A stretch of DNA of 5,351 nucleotides from Clostridioides sp. (lineage in GTDB: Bacteria > Bacillota > Clostridia > Peptostreptococcales > Peptostreptococcaceae): positions 1 to 5,351 of the forward strand of contig JAISUA010000004.1 in the NCBI GenBank assembly GCA_031272305.1, read 5' to 3'. A program made the translations under genes and the position numbers. The notes below the pieces were generated by a model. It was given only the letters and a program-made list of their open reading frames with translations, searched no databases and had not been told where the DNA came from. Positions 1 to 5,208 of this stretch are shown piece by piece. Position 1 is the first letter of the stretch, and the number at the start of each line of letters is the position of its first letter.

Positions 1-1545
1 GCAAGGCCATCTAGTAATAATAACAGATGCTTCGTCAAGAGCTAATGCCCAATCAAGCACTTCATTGACTGCTTTTAGATCGTTTGGATTTACTGTTCTT
101 ACATTTTTGATTCCACAAGCACGAACCATCTCTTCAATATTCACTTCATTTGTTTTTTCTCCTTGAAGTGTATATCCAGAAGCAGGATTTTCTTGATGTC
201 CAGTCATACCTGTTATTCTATTATCAAGTATTACAGAAATAGAGTTACCTTTATTGTATGCTACATCCACAAGTGAATTGATGCCTGTATGAAGGAATGT
301 AGAATCTCCAAGCACACTTACTACTCTCTTTTTATTTCCTTCTACCATGTTAAACACTTTTTGAGCACCATGTCCTGAACTAAAACTTCCTCCCATACAA
401 ATTACCCAGTCAAGAGCATTGTAAGGTGAAGAGAATCCAAGTGTATAACATCCTATATCTCCTGCTATTACTACATTCTTTTTCTTTCCTAATTGATAGA
501 AGAAACCTCTATGAGGACATCCTGCACAAAAACTAGGAGGTCTTGGAACGATAAGTTCTTTGTTTGTTTCTATTATTTCATTTTCTTTTCCAAGTGCTTT
601 TCTTATAACATCAGGAGTCATTTCGCCATATGTTGGGAATAGTTCTTTCCCTATACATTCAACGCCAAACGCTTTTATTTGTTCTTCAATAAATGGATCA
701 TCTTCTTCTATTACATATACTTTTCCAACTTCTTTAGCAAATTCTTTTATTTTTTTAAGAGGTAATGGATTAGTAAATCCTAGTTTTAAGTACGAAACAT
801 CTTCTCCAAATACTTCTTTTGCGAAATTGTAACACATACCTGATGTAATCACACCAATTTTTTTATCTCCATATTCAACACAATTCAAATCTGTTGTATT
901 AGAAAAATCAGAAAGTTTTTTCATTCTTTCTTCAACAGCTATTCTAAGATTGACAGCATTAGCTGGAACAGTAACTGTTTTTCTTACATTTTTAACATAT
1001 TCCTTAATTCCAACTTCATCTCTGTCATAACATTCAACTAAACTCTTTGAATGAGATAGTCTTGTTGTACTTCTTATAATAACTGGCGTATTAAAATCCT
1101 CACTTATTTTATAAGCGGCAACTGTCATGTCTTTTGCTTCTTGAGCGTTTGATGGTTCAAGTAAAGCAACCTTAGCAAATTTAGCATAATTTCTATTATC
1201 TTGTTCATTTTGAGACGAATGCATTCCTGGTTCATCAGCAGTTAAAAGTACCATACCACCATTTACGCCAATATAAGCATATGTGAAAAGTGGGTCTGCA
1301 GCTACGTTCACACCAACGTGCTTCATACAAGCAAAAGTCCTTGCCCCTGCAAGTGAGCCCCCAATTGCAGCCTCAAGTGCAACCTTTTCATTTGGACCCC
1401 ATTCAGCAACTATAGAGTCTTTGTAAGTTGCAACATTTTCTAGTATTTCTGTACTTGGTGTTCCTGGATAAGCTGATGCATATTTTACTCCAGCTTCATA
1501 AACACCACGAGCAAAAGCTTCGTTTCCTGTTAACAATTTTTTCAT
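1..1545 (-). CDS. iorA: Indolepyruvate:ferredoxin oxidoreductase, alpha subunit (3' end missing)
   Basis: The product oxidatively decarboxylates aryl pyruvates such as indolepyruvate (from aromatic amino-acid transamination) to aryl-acetyl-CoA. It reduces ferredoxin, uses thiamine diphosphate, and acts in the cytoplasm with IorB. I translated 515 uninterrupted codons to the window edge. Visible landmarks are YPGTPSTE (residues 26-33), DEPGMHSSQNEQ (104-115), CAGCPHR (340-346), GDIGCYTLG (362-370), and a ThDP/Mg-binding pattern starting GDS (413-415) and closing at N442. The last visible residues, RWPC, are where the family's C-terminal 4Fe-4S ferredoxin-like domain begins. Full-length IorA is usually about 580-620 residues, so roughly 70-100 residues lie outside. 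The ATG at 1543-1545 is preceded by GGGAGG (1555-1560) at 9 nt, which supports this start. A 671-bp gap and a terminator separate it from the upstream gene, so it probably has its own promoter. The family call is very secure; exact substrate preference is inferred. Confidence 0.95.
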   Translation of the reverse strand, partial: MKKLLTGNEAFARGVYEAGVKYASAYPGTPSTEILENVATYKDSIVAEWGPNEKVALEAAIGGSLAGARTFACMKHVGVNVAADPLFTYAYIGVNGGMVLLTADEPGMHSSQNEQDNRNYAKFAKVALLEPSNAQEAKDMTVAAYKISEDFNTPVIIRSTTRLSHSKSLVECYDRDEVGIKEYVKNVRKTVTVPANAVNLRIAVEERMKKLSDFSNTTDLNCVEYGDKKIGVITSGMCYNFAKEVFGEDVSYLKLGFTNPLPLKKIKEFAKEVGKVYVIEEDDPFIEEQIKAFGVECIGKELFPTYGEMTPDVIRKALGKENEIIETNKELIVPRPPSFCAGCPHRGFFYQLGKKKNVVIAGDIGCYTLGFSSPYNALDWVICMGGSFSSGHGAQKVFNMVEGNKKRVVSVLGDSTFLHTGINSLVDVAYNKGNSISVILDNRITGMTGHQENPASGYTLQGEKTNEVNIEEMVRACGIKNVRTVNPNDLKAVNEVLDWALALDEASVIITRWPC

Positions 1546-1595
1546 TAAATAATTCCTCCCAACTTATAGCTATTTTTTTAGTAACTATAAATAAA

Positions 1596-1625
1596 ATTAT
1601 TTTTACTAAGCAAAATTAAAGTAAA
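1596..1625 (-). promoter_or_regulatory. Candidate sigma-A-type promoter of iorA
   Basis: On the minus strand a TTTACT box (1620-1625; 4 of 6 to TTGACA) lies 18 nt before AATAAT (1596-1601; 5 of 6 to TATAAT). A start site near 1588 would give a leader of about 43 nt carrying the GGGAGG ribosome binding site at 1555-1560. The surrounding A/T richness makes such matches easy to find by chance. An alternative pair is TTGCTT with TATAGT, slightly closer to the gene. The call rests mainly on position: it is in the only plausible place between the upstream terminator and iorA. Confidence 0.3.
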
Positions 1626-1633
1626 CCAACTTA

Positions 1634-1647
1634 TGAAAAGCTTTTCA
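1634..1647. promoter_or_regulatory. Perfect 14-bp palindrome upstream of iorA
   Basis: TGAAAAGCTTTTCA is its own reverse complement and has no central loop, so it suits a dimeric DNA-binding protein rather than an RNA hairpin. It sits 9 bp upstream of the candidate -35 box of iorA, where an activator or an upstream repressor site could lie. It contains a G/C centre in otherwise A/T-rich DNA. No known operator is assigned; the regulator is unknown and the functional reading is inference. Confidence 0.35.
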
Positions 1648-1834
1648 CACAAATATTTTTAGCTTTTTTCTAAGAATTTTTAATAATATTAATCGCTTAT
1701 ATTTTTATTTTATCATTAAATAGAAATATATAATAGATATTTAATTTAAATTAAATTAAATTTTTTAACATAATTTTTATTTAATTATTTAAATTATATA
1801 TAAAAATAAATTAAATTTTATAAAATTATCTATT

Positions 1835-1851
1835 TTCGACTTTATTCGACT
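1835..1851. repeat. Two TTCGACT heptamers in direct repeat, 10-nt period
   Basis: TTCGACT occurs at 1835-1841 and again at 1845-1851, giving a start-to-start distance of one helical turn. The pair is framed by an ATTTTC (1832-1837) / GAAAAT (1852-1857) inverted repeat. It stands out as the only cluster of CG steps in a long A/T stretch, about 290 bp upstream of the iorA start. Direct heptamers at one-turn spacing resemble response-regulator sites, but no regulator is visible in the window, so only the repeat itself is certain. Confidence 0.45.
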
Positions 1852-1952
1852 GAAAATTTATTTTTCTCAATTTTAATTATTTTATAATATATGCGTTATG
1901 TTTTTATAAATTGCTTAAAAATTGATTTTTTTATATATTAGACCATTACTCA

Positions 1953-1984
1953 TAAAAAAAATAACTGATATAAATACCAGTTAT
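1953..1984 (-). terminator. Rho-independent terminator of the glycosyltransferase transcript
   Basis: On the minus strand ATAACTGGTA (1984 down to 1975) pairs with TATCAGTTAT (1970 down to 1961) across a 4-nt loop TTTA. This gives a 10-bp stem with one G-U wobble. A tract of seven further T residues follows immediately (1960 down to 1954), after the stem's own terminal T. The plus strand has no T tract after the stem, so it acts only for leftward transcripts. It lies about 230 nt after the glycosyltransferase stop codon, with no gene in between. The stem is A/U-rich, so termination may be leaky. Confidence 0.7.
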
Positions 1985-2079
1985 CATTATAATATTCTTC
2001 ATAAGATTAATTTATTCTTATCTATAAGATATTAATAATTTAAAATTATTCTATTTTTAATATGTTATAGATTTTAAAA

Positions 2080-2127
2080 TTTAATTTATTATTTTATTTG
2101 TTATTTAATTTGTCATTTTATTTAATA
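2080..2127. repeat. Imperfect 24-bp tandem direct repeat
   Basis: The segment 2080-2103 is followed directly by 2104-2127, and the two match at 20 of 24 positions. Both begin TTTAATTT and share ATTTTATTT. It lies in the 3' untranslated stretch after the glycosyltransferase gene. Because both units are almost wholly A/T, part of the similarity could be low complexity, but the exact adjacency favours a real duplication. Confidence 0.45.
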
Positions 2128-2190
2128 TATAACTTATTTTGAACTTACTATTTTATTAAATCTATTAATAATTTTAATTTTATTTTTTTC

Positions 2191-2231
2191 TAATCTATCA
2201 CTGATAAGTTTGTTTTTTAATCTATCACCGA
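2191..2231. repeat. 27-nt-period echo of the glycosyltransferase gene 3' end
   Basis: The 14 bases at 2218-2231, encoding the C-terminal S-V-I-D plus the first bases of the stop codon, recur at 2191-2204 with one mismatch. The period is 27 nt, exactly nine codons. The downstream copy, read in the same frame, again spells S-V-I-D followed by TAG. The remaining half of each 27-nt unit aligns poorly, so either an old tandem duplication has decayed or only part was copied. At the mismatch the coding copy has C and the non-coding copy has T (plus strand). Confidence 0.55.
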
Positions 2232-3077
2232 TTTGAAATATACCTCTTGATTTTTTGCTTTTATATATGTCTGTTCATCAATATATCCAAGTTGAAACAT
2301 CTTCTTTAAAATTACTTCTTGACGCCTTTTTGCTGCATTGAATATGTCAAATTTTGAAGGATTATTAGTAATTCCTGCAAGCATTGCACACTCTGGAAGA
2401 TTCAAATCTTCTACATTTTTTGCAAAGAAATTATTTGCACCTTCTTTGACACCATATATTCCATTTCCTAATGTAATATTATTTAAATACGCCTCAAGTA
2501 TCTCATCTTTAGTCATAATTTTATTTAATTGTATGGCATAATAAATATCTCTTATCTTTCTTTTCATAGTTCTTTGCTGACTTGTAAGAAGATTCTTCGA
2601 TACTTGCATATCTATAGTACTTCCACCTTGTGTAGAATCAGTAGTTATATTATTAATAGCTGATCTTAACAACGATTTTATATCTACTCCATTATGTTTA
2701 TAGAATCTCTGATCCTCAATAGCAACAATGGCATTTTTTAAATCATCAGGAATTTTATCTATGCTTACAGGTTCTTTGTTTATATACTTTGAATAAACTA
2801 TTTCTTTCGTAATTTGAGGAATTCCATATAGAGCATAAGCTACATAACCTGCTGAAAACAATGATCCAGTTAAAAAAATAATTAGAATAAACGATAACAA
2901 AGTTTTTAATATTTTTCTTCTATATCTTTTTTTGCGATTTTTTTTTCTCATTCTTACTTTTTTCAACGTTTCACTATTTAAGTTTTCAGTTTCGTTTTTT
3001 CGTTGAAATTTTTTATTTGAACTATTGCTAAGTTTTTTTCTTCTAATTCTTCTTAGCTCATCATCACGATATTCCAT
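2217..3077 (-). CDS. Membrane-anchored GT51 peptidoglycan glycosyltransferase, no transpeptidase domain
   Basis: It likely polymerises lipid II into glycan strands at the outer membrane face. The 286-residue protein starts with a very basic cytoplasmic tail (1-55), then one membrane helix (about 56-84), then a GT51 domain to near the end. GT51 motifs are EDQRFYKHNG (121-130, catalytic Glu121), GGSTIDMQ (151-158), RKIRD (173-177), KDEILEAYLN (190-199) and RRQEVI (251-256). The third motif normally reads RKxxE; here the second catalytic Glu is Asp177. Bifunctional class A PBPs run to 600-800 residues, whereas this ends right after the glycosyltransferase region, matching monofunctional enzymes (MtgA/SgtB type). 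The ATG at 3075-3077 follows AGGAGG (3083-3088) by 5 nt. A frame open from 3104 would read through that ribosome binding site and is rejected. It is last in the four-gene group, 157 bp after the exonuclease gene. Family is secure; activity given Asp177 is less so. Confidence 0.9.
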   Translation of the reverse strand: MEYRDDELRRIRRKKLSNSSNKKFQRKNETENLNSETLKKVRMRKKNRKKRYRRKILKTLLSFILIIFLTGSLFSAGYVAYALYGIPQITKEIVYSKYINKEPVSIDKIPDDLKNAIVAIEDQRFYKHNGVDIKSLLRSAINNITTDSTQGGSTIDMQVSKNLLTSQQRTMKRKIRDIYYAIQLNKIMTKDEILEAYLNNITLGNGIYGVKEGANNFFAKNVEDLNLPECAMLAGITNNPSKFDIFNAAKRRQEVILKKMFQLGYIDEQTYIKAKNQEVYFKSVID

Positions 3078-3080
3078 CAG

Positions 3081-3090
3081 CCCCTCCTTT
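3081..3090 (-). promoter_or_regulatory. Strong ribosome binding site fixing the glycosyltransferase start
   Basis: AAAGGAGGGG on the minus strand ends 3 nt before the ATG at 3077, with core AGGAGG at 3083-3088. It excludes the in-frame ATG at 3104, whose reading would place this site inside the coding region and which has no comparable site of its own. Confidence 0.85.
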
Positions 3091-3201
3091 CTAAAATATA
3101 ACATAAAACTTAAAGTTTCACACTTTGAACCAAGTAGTGAAGTTCGATAACAAAAATTAAAAATTTTCTACCTTACTTTTTTCAATACTTTTGTCCATAG
3201 A

Positions 3202-3240
3202 TTTTATTTCAACTTACGATAAATCTTTTTACACTTATTG
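3202..3240. repeat. Copy A of a dispersed repeat: 3' end of the exonuclease gene
   Basis: This 39-nt stretch covers the last codon and stop of the exonuclease gene plus its downstream flank. It resembles 3757-3790 in the gap on the other side of the same gene. The first 29 positions match at 24; then a 5-nt gap is needed, after which TATTG matches in both. Being A/T-rich, the resemblance is suggestive rather than proven. Confidence 0.35.
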
Positions 3241-3741
3241 TTCTTCTTTGATTATCAAGAATAACTGTGCTGTTGCAAGTGTGTCACTATCTGCTCTATG
3301 AGCAGATTTGTTTACTATATTGTAGTAACTACAAGCTGTTCCAAGCTTCTTGTTTTCACCTTTATATGATTCTGTATTCTTTAGCATTTCGACAGTACAA
3401 ATATAATTTTCTATACGTTCTAGTCCTTGCTTTTCCAAAAAATAATTCAAAAACTTCACATCAAATTTTGCATTGTGAGCTATAACAGTTCTACTTCCTA
3501 CATATCTTCTAAAATTAGGAAGTACTTCTTCTATTGATTTTTCATTTTCAACCATTTCATTTGTTATATGAGTTAAATTCTGAATAAACTCAGGTATTTT
3601 TCTTTTTGGTTTAATAAATCTAGAGTAATTTCTTGCAATTTTATCGTTAATTATTTCAGTCACTCCTATTTCGATTATTTCATGTCCCTTGTATGGGTCT
3701 AAACCTGTGGTTTCTAAATCTACTACCACATACTCTTTCAT
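3235..3741 (-). CDS. DEDDh-family 3'-5' exonuclease (PolC/DnaQ epsilon-like), stand-alone
   Basis: This 168-residue protein is a single RNase H-fold exonuclease domain that would remove nucleotides from 3' ends using two metal ions. The catalytic set is complete: Asp8 and Glu10 in VDLETTGL (Exo I), Asp94 in IAHNAKFD (Exo II), and His148 with Asp153 in HRADSD (Exo III), giving the DEDDh pattern. Overall it resembles the proofreading domain inserted in Gram-positive PolC, including a THIT segment (57-60) between motifs I and II, but no polymerase, helicase or BRCT part is attached. Possible roles are editing, repair or RNA 3' processing; the sequence does not choose among them. The ATG at 3739-3741 has AGGAGA (3749-3754) 7 nt upstream. 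The gene follows ttcA by 74 bp with no clear terminator between, suggesting co-transcription. The fold call is secure; a specific gene name is not justified. Confidence 0.9.
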   Translation of the reverse strand: MKEYVVVDLETTGLDPYKGHEIIEIGVTEIINDKIARNYSRFIKPKRKIPEFIQNLTHITNEMVENEKSIEEVLPNFRRYVGSRTVIAHNAKFDVKFLNYFLEKQGLERIENYICTVEMLKNTESYKGENKKLGTACSYYNIVNKSAHRADSDTLATAQLFLIIKEEQ

Positions 3742-3756
3742 ATTCTATTCTCCTAT

Positions 3757-3790
3757 TTTTATTTTAACTGGTGATAAGTCTTTTTTATTG
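3757..3790. repeat. Copy B of the dispersed repeat, between ttcA and the exonuclease gene
   Basis: This 34-nt partner of 3202-3240 lies in the ttcA-exonuclease gap, just upstream of the exonuclease ribosome binding site. Like copy A it reads CAATAA then AAAAAGA and TTATC on the minus strand, but it lacks 5 nt present in A. Together the copies flank the exonuclease gene in the same orientation. Confidence 0.35.
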
Positions 3791-3815
3791 TGTATTTTTA
3801 AATCTCTAAAATTAT

Positions 3816-4694
3816 TTATTCATCGTCTTTAGTTTCGAATTTCTCTAAGAAAGAATGTTTCTCTCCTTCTAACTGCCACCCTAAAACAGAATCCACATTC
3901 ACATTTTCAGCTGCTTTGAATATAGATTTTTCTACATTCACAAATGATTCTGATAGAGTTTTTATTAACTCTTTTATCTCATATCTTTTGTTTCCAACCT
4001 TTTTTGCAGCTACCATACATGCACAGTTTAGAGGCCAAATACCACTGTTTTGTATAAATCTTGAAATATGTTCTTCTCTTACATAAAACAACGGTCTAAT
4101 AATTTGAATTTCTTCGAAATTAGTAGAATTTAATTTTGGTAACATTGTCTTGAAATTTCCTGAACAAAGTAAATTAAGCATAGTTGTTTCTATAACATCA
4201 TCATAATGGTGTCCAAGTGCTAATTTATTGCAACCAAGCTCTCTAGCTTTCGAATATAATGCTCCTCTTCTCATTCTTGCACACATATAGCAAGGATAGT
4301 CTTTCGCTATTTCATCTGCTATCTCAAATATCCTTGAATCGAATAAATGAATTGGTATATCTAAATACTTGCAGTTGTCGATCAAAAGTTCTCTTATACT
4401 TTCGTGATATCCAGGATCCATCGCTATAAACTCAAGTTCGAAATTAACTTGTCCATGTCTTTGTAATTCTTGAAACATCTTGGACATAACAAGACTGTCT
4501 TTTCCTCCTGATACTGCTACAGCTATTCTGTCACCTTCTTCAACAAGTTTATAATCTTTTATAGCTTTTATAAATTTTGACCATAAATTTTTTCTATTTT
4601 TTTTTCGTATTAAATTTTTTTCTATATCCTTTAATGGAATTCTTTCGTTAAAAGGTACTAAAATATCGCACCCTTTTCCAGATAAATCGCTCAT
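3816..4694 (-). CDS. ttcA: TtcA-family tRNA 2-thiolation protein (PP-loop ATPase)
   Basis: By family, this cytoplasmic protein adenylates a tRNA base and installs sulfur; E. coli TtcA makes 2-thiocytidine at position 32 using a 4Fe-4S cluster. The 292-residue sequence shows the ATP pyrophosphatase loop SGGKDS (62-67), the PCYMCARMRRG segment (134-144) with Cys135 and Cys138, GHHYDD (161-166), IIRPL (198-202), and NCAC (223-226), where Cys224 or Cys226 could be the third cluster ligand. CxxC plus a downstream Cys and the GHHxDD motif are TtcA traits rather than TilS. An N-terminal extension of about 50 residues precedes the core. I chose the ATG at 4692-4694 because AAGGGTGAAG lies just upstream; the earlier in-frame ATG at 4709 has no ribosome binding site. 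It lies 79 bp after dut and 74 bp before the exonuclease gene. The symbol is by family; the exact tRNA substrate in this organism is inferred. Confidence 0.85.
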   Translation of the reverse strand: MSDLSGKGCDILVPFNERIPLKDIEKNLIRKKNRKNLWSKFIKAIKDYKLVEEGDRIAVAVSGGKDSLVMSKMFQELQRHGQVNFELEFIAMDPGYHESIRELLIDNCKYLDIPIHLFDSRIFEIADEIAKDYPCYMCARMRRGALYSKARELGCNKLALGHHYDDVIETTMLNLLCSGNFKTMLPKLNSTNFEEIQIIRPLFYVREEHISRFIQNSGIWPLNCACMVAAKKVGNKRYEIKELIKTLSESFVNVEKSIFKAAENVNVDSVLGWQLEGEKHSFLEKFETKDDE

Positions 4695-4696
4695 AA

Positions 4697-4706
4697 CTTC
4701 ACCCTT
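4697..4706 (-). promoter_or_regulatory. Ribosome binding site deciding the ttcA start
   Basis: AAGGGTGAAG on the minus strand contains GGTGA, complementary to the end of 16S rRNA, and sits immediately upstream of the ATG at 4694. The in-frame ATG at 4709 is preceded only by an A/T-rich stretch with no Shine-Dalgarno match, so initiation there is unlikely. Confidence 0.65.
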
Positions 4707-4721
4707 CATTTTATTGTACTT

Positions 4722-4801
4722 ATATTTATATGTCTATATCATTCCTATAGAACTGAATCTGATATTTATATGTCTACATCATTCCTGTAGAACCGAATCC
4801 G
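4722..4801. repeat. 40-bp tandem duplication of the dut 3' end
   Basis: Positions 4722-4761 and 4762-4801 match at 36 of 40 positions with no gaps. The second unit contains the dut stop codon and the codons of its C-terminal F-G-S-T-G-M-M. The first unit lies wholly in the dut-ttcA gap. The four differences are at 4737/4777, 4747/4787, 4754/4794 and 4760/4800. All are transitions, and in every case the coding copy has G or C and the non-coding copy has A or T. Because 40 is not a multiple of three, the extra copy is not in phase with dut; one frame still reads R-F-S-S-I-G-M-I then stop. It occupies half of the 79-bp gap before ttcA. Confidence 0.95.
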
Positions 4802-5208
4802 CCTTTTCCTCTTGAACTGTCACTTAGTTCTTCTACTTCAGATATTTCTATTTCATATATAGGTTTGATAACCATTTGTGCAATTTTCATATGTTTTTCT
4901 ACCTTGAAATCTTTTTCGCCATGATTTATCATAATTACTTTTATTTCTCCTCTGTATCCTTCATCTACAGTTCCAGGAGTATTTAAAATTGTCACAGAAT
5001 GATTGAGTGCAAGTCCACTTCTAGGTCTTACCTGTGCTTCTGTATTTTCTGGAAGCTCAATACAAATACCTGTATGTATAAGCTCTGATTCTCCTGCTTT
5101 TATTATTTTTTCTTCTATAGAATATAAATCCATACCTGCATCACCTTTGTGTGCAAAACTTGGAATTTTAGCATCTTTATCTATTTTTTTTACTTTTAAT
5201 TCGTACAT
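4774..5208 (-). CDS. dut: Deoxyuridine 5'-triphosphate nucleotidohydrolase (dUTPase)
   Basis: It hydrolyses dUTP to dUMP and pyrophosphate, keeping uracil out of DNA and supplying dUMP for thymidylate synthesis. The 144-residue protein has all five trimeric-dUTPase motifs in order: DAGMDLYS (23-30), PRSGLAL (62-68), GTVDEGYRGEIKV (79-91, with Asp82 as the expected water-activating residue), KIAQMVI (108-114) and the glycine-rich C-terminal RGKGGFGSTG (133-142). Length is typical. I chose the ATG at 5206-5208: AAGGTGG (5214-5220) is 5 nt upstream. A GTG at 5217 in the same frame lies inside that ribosome binding site and is rejected; using it would add three residues. It is the first gene of the leftward four-gene group visible here. 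Its last codons and stop lie within a 40-bp tandem duplication, the open copy being intact. Confidence 0.97.
   Translation of the reverse strand: MYELKVKKIDKDAKIPSFAHKGDAGMDLYSIEEKIIKAGESELIHTGICIELPENTEAQVRPRSGLALNHSVTILNTPGTVDEGYRGEIKVIMINHGEKDFKVEKHMKIAQMVIKPIYEIEISEVEELSDSSRGKGGFGSTGMM

Larger units (their letters stand above)
1546..2216. other. 671-bp A/T-rich intergenic region
   Basis: I see no credible gene on either strand. The sequence is almost entirely A and T, with only short islands containing G/C. On the minus strand it holds, in transcription order, the 3' untranslated region and terminator of the glycosyltransferase gene (2216 down to 1953), then the control region of iorA (about 1900 down to 1546). 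The supportable elements inside (terminator, candidate promoter, palindrome, direct repeats) are listed separately. No remnant of a penicillin-binding transpeptidase domain was recognised here, and no tRNA or riboswitch fold was evident by eye. Confidence 0.7.

Noticed and set aside
560..832. Plus-strand open frame of 90 codons
   Set aside because: It lies antisense inside iorA, which translates without interruption with family motifs throughout; the antisense protein is a serine- and phenylalanine-rich shadow with no recognisable domain.
1428..1619. Plus-strand open frame of 63 codons across the iorA start
   Set aside because: It is antisense to the iorA 5' end and leader, has no clear ribosome binding site, and is rich in A/T-driven residues.
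1739..1756. Perfect 18-bp palindrome made only of A and T
   Set aside because: It lies in a run of TTAAAT-type low-complexity sequence where such palindromes arise easily; nothing nearby gives it a role.
2338..2541. Plus-strand open frame inside the glycosyltransferase gene
   Set aside because: It is antisense to the conserved GT51 motifs and has no independent coding evidence.
3078..3104. N-terminal extension of the glycosyltransferase from the ATG at 3104
   Set aside because: It would translate through a strong AGGAGG ribosome binding site placed correctly for the ATG at 3077.
3199..3230. Plus-strand hairpin AGATTT/AAATCT followed by TTTTT, resembling a terminator
   Set aside because: The stem is almost all A/T with a bulge and a large loop, and no plus-strand gene exists for it to terminate; on the minus strand no T tract follows.
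3091..3234. Possible riboswitch or T-box leader before the glycosyltransferase gene
   Set aside because: Only short inverted repeats such as AAACTT/AAGTTT are visible; no T-box GGTGG-type motif, conserved riboswitch core or terminator/antiterminator pair was found.
3267..3485. Plus-strand open frame inside the exonuclease gene
   Set aside because: It is antisense to the complete DEDDh domain and has no recognisable product.
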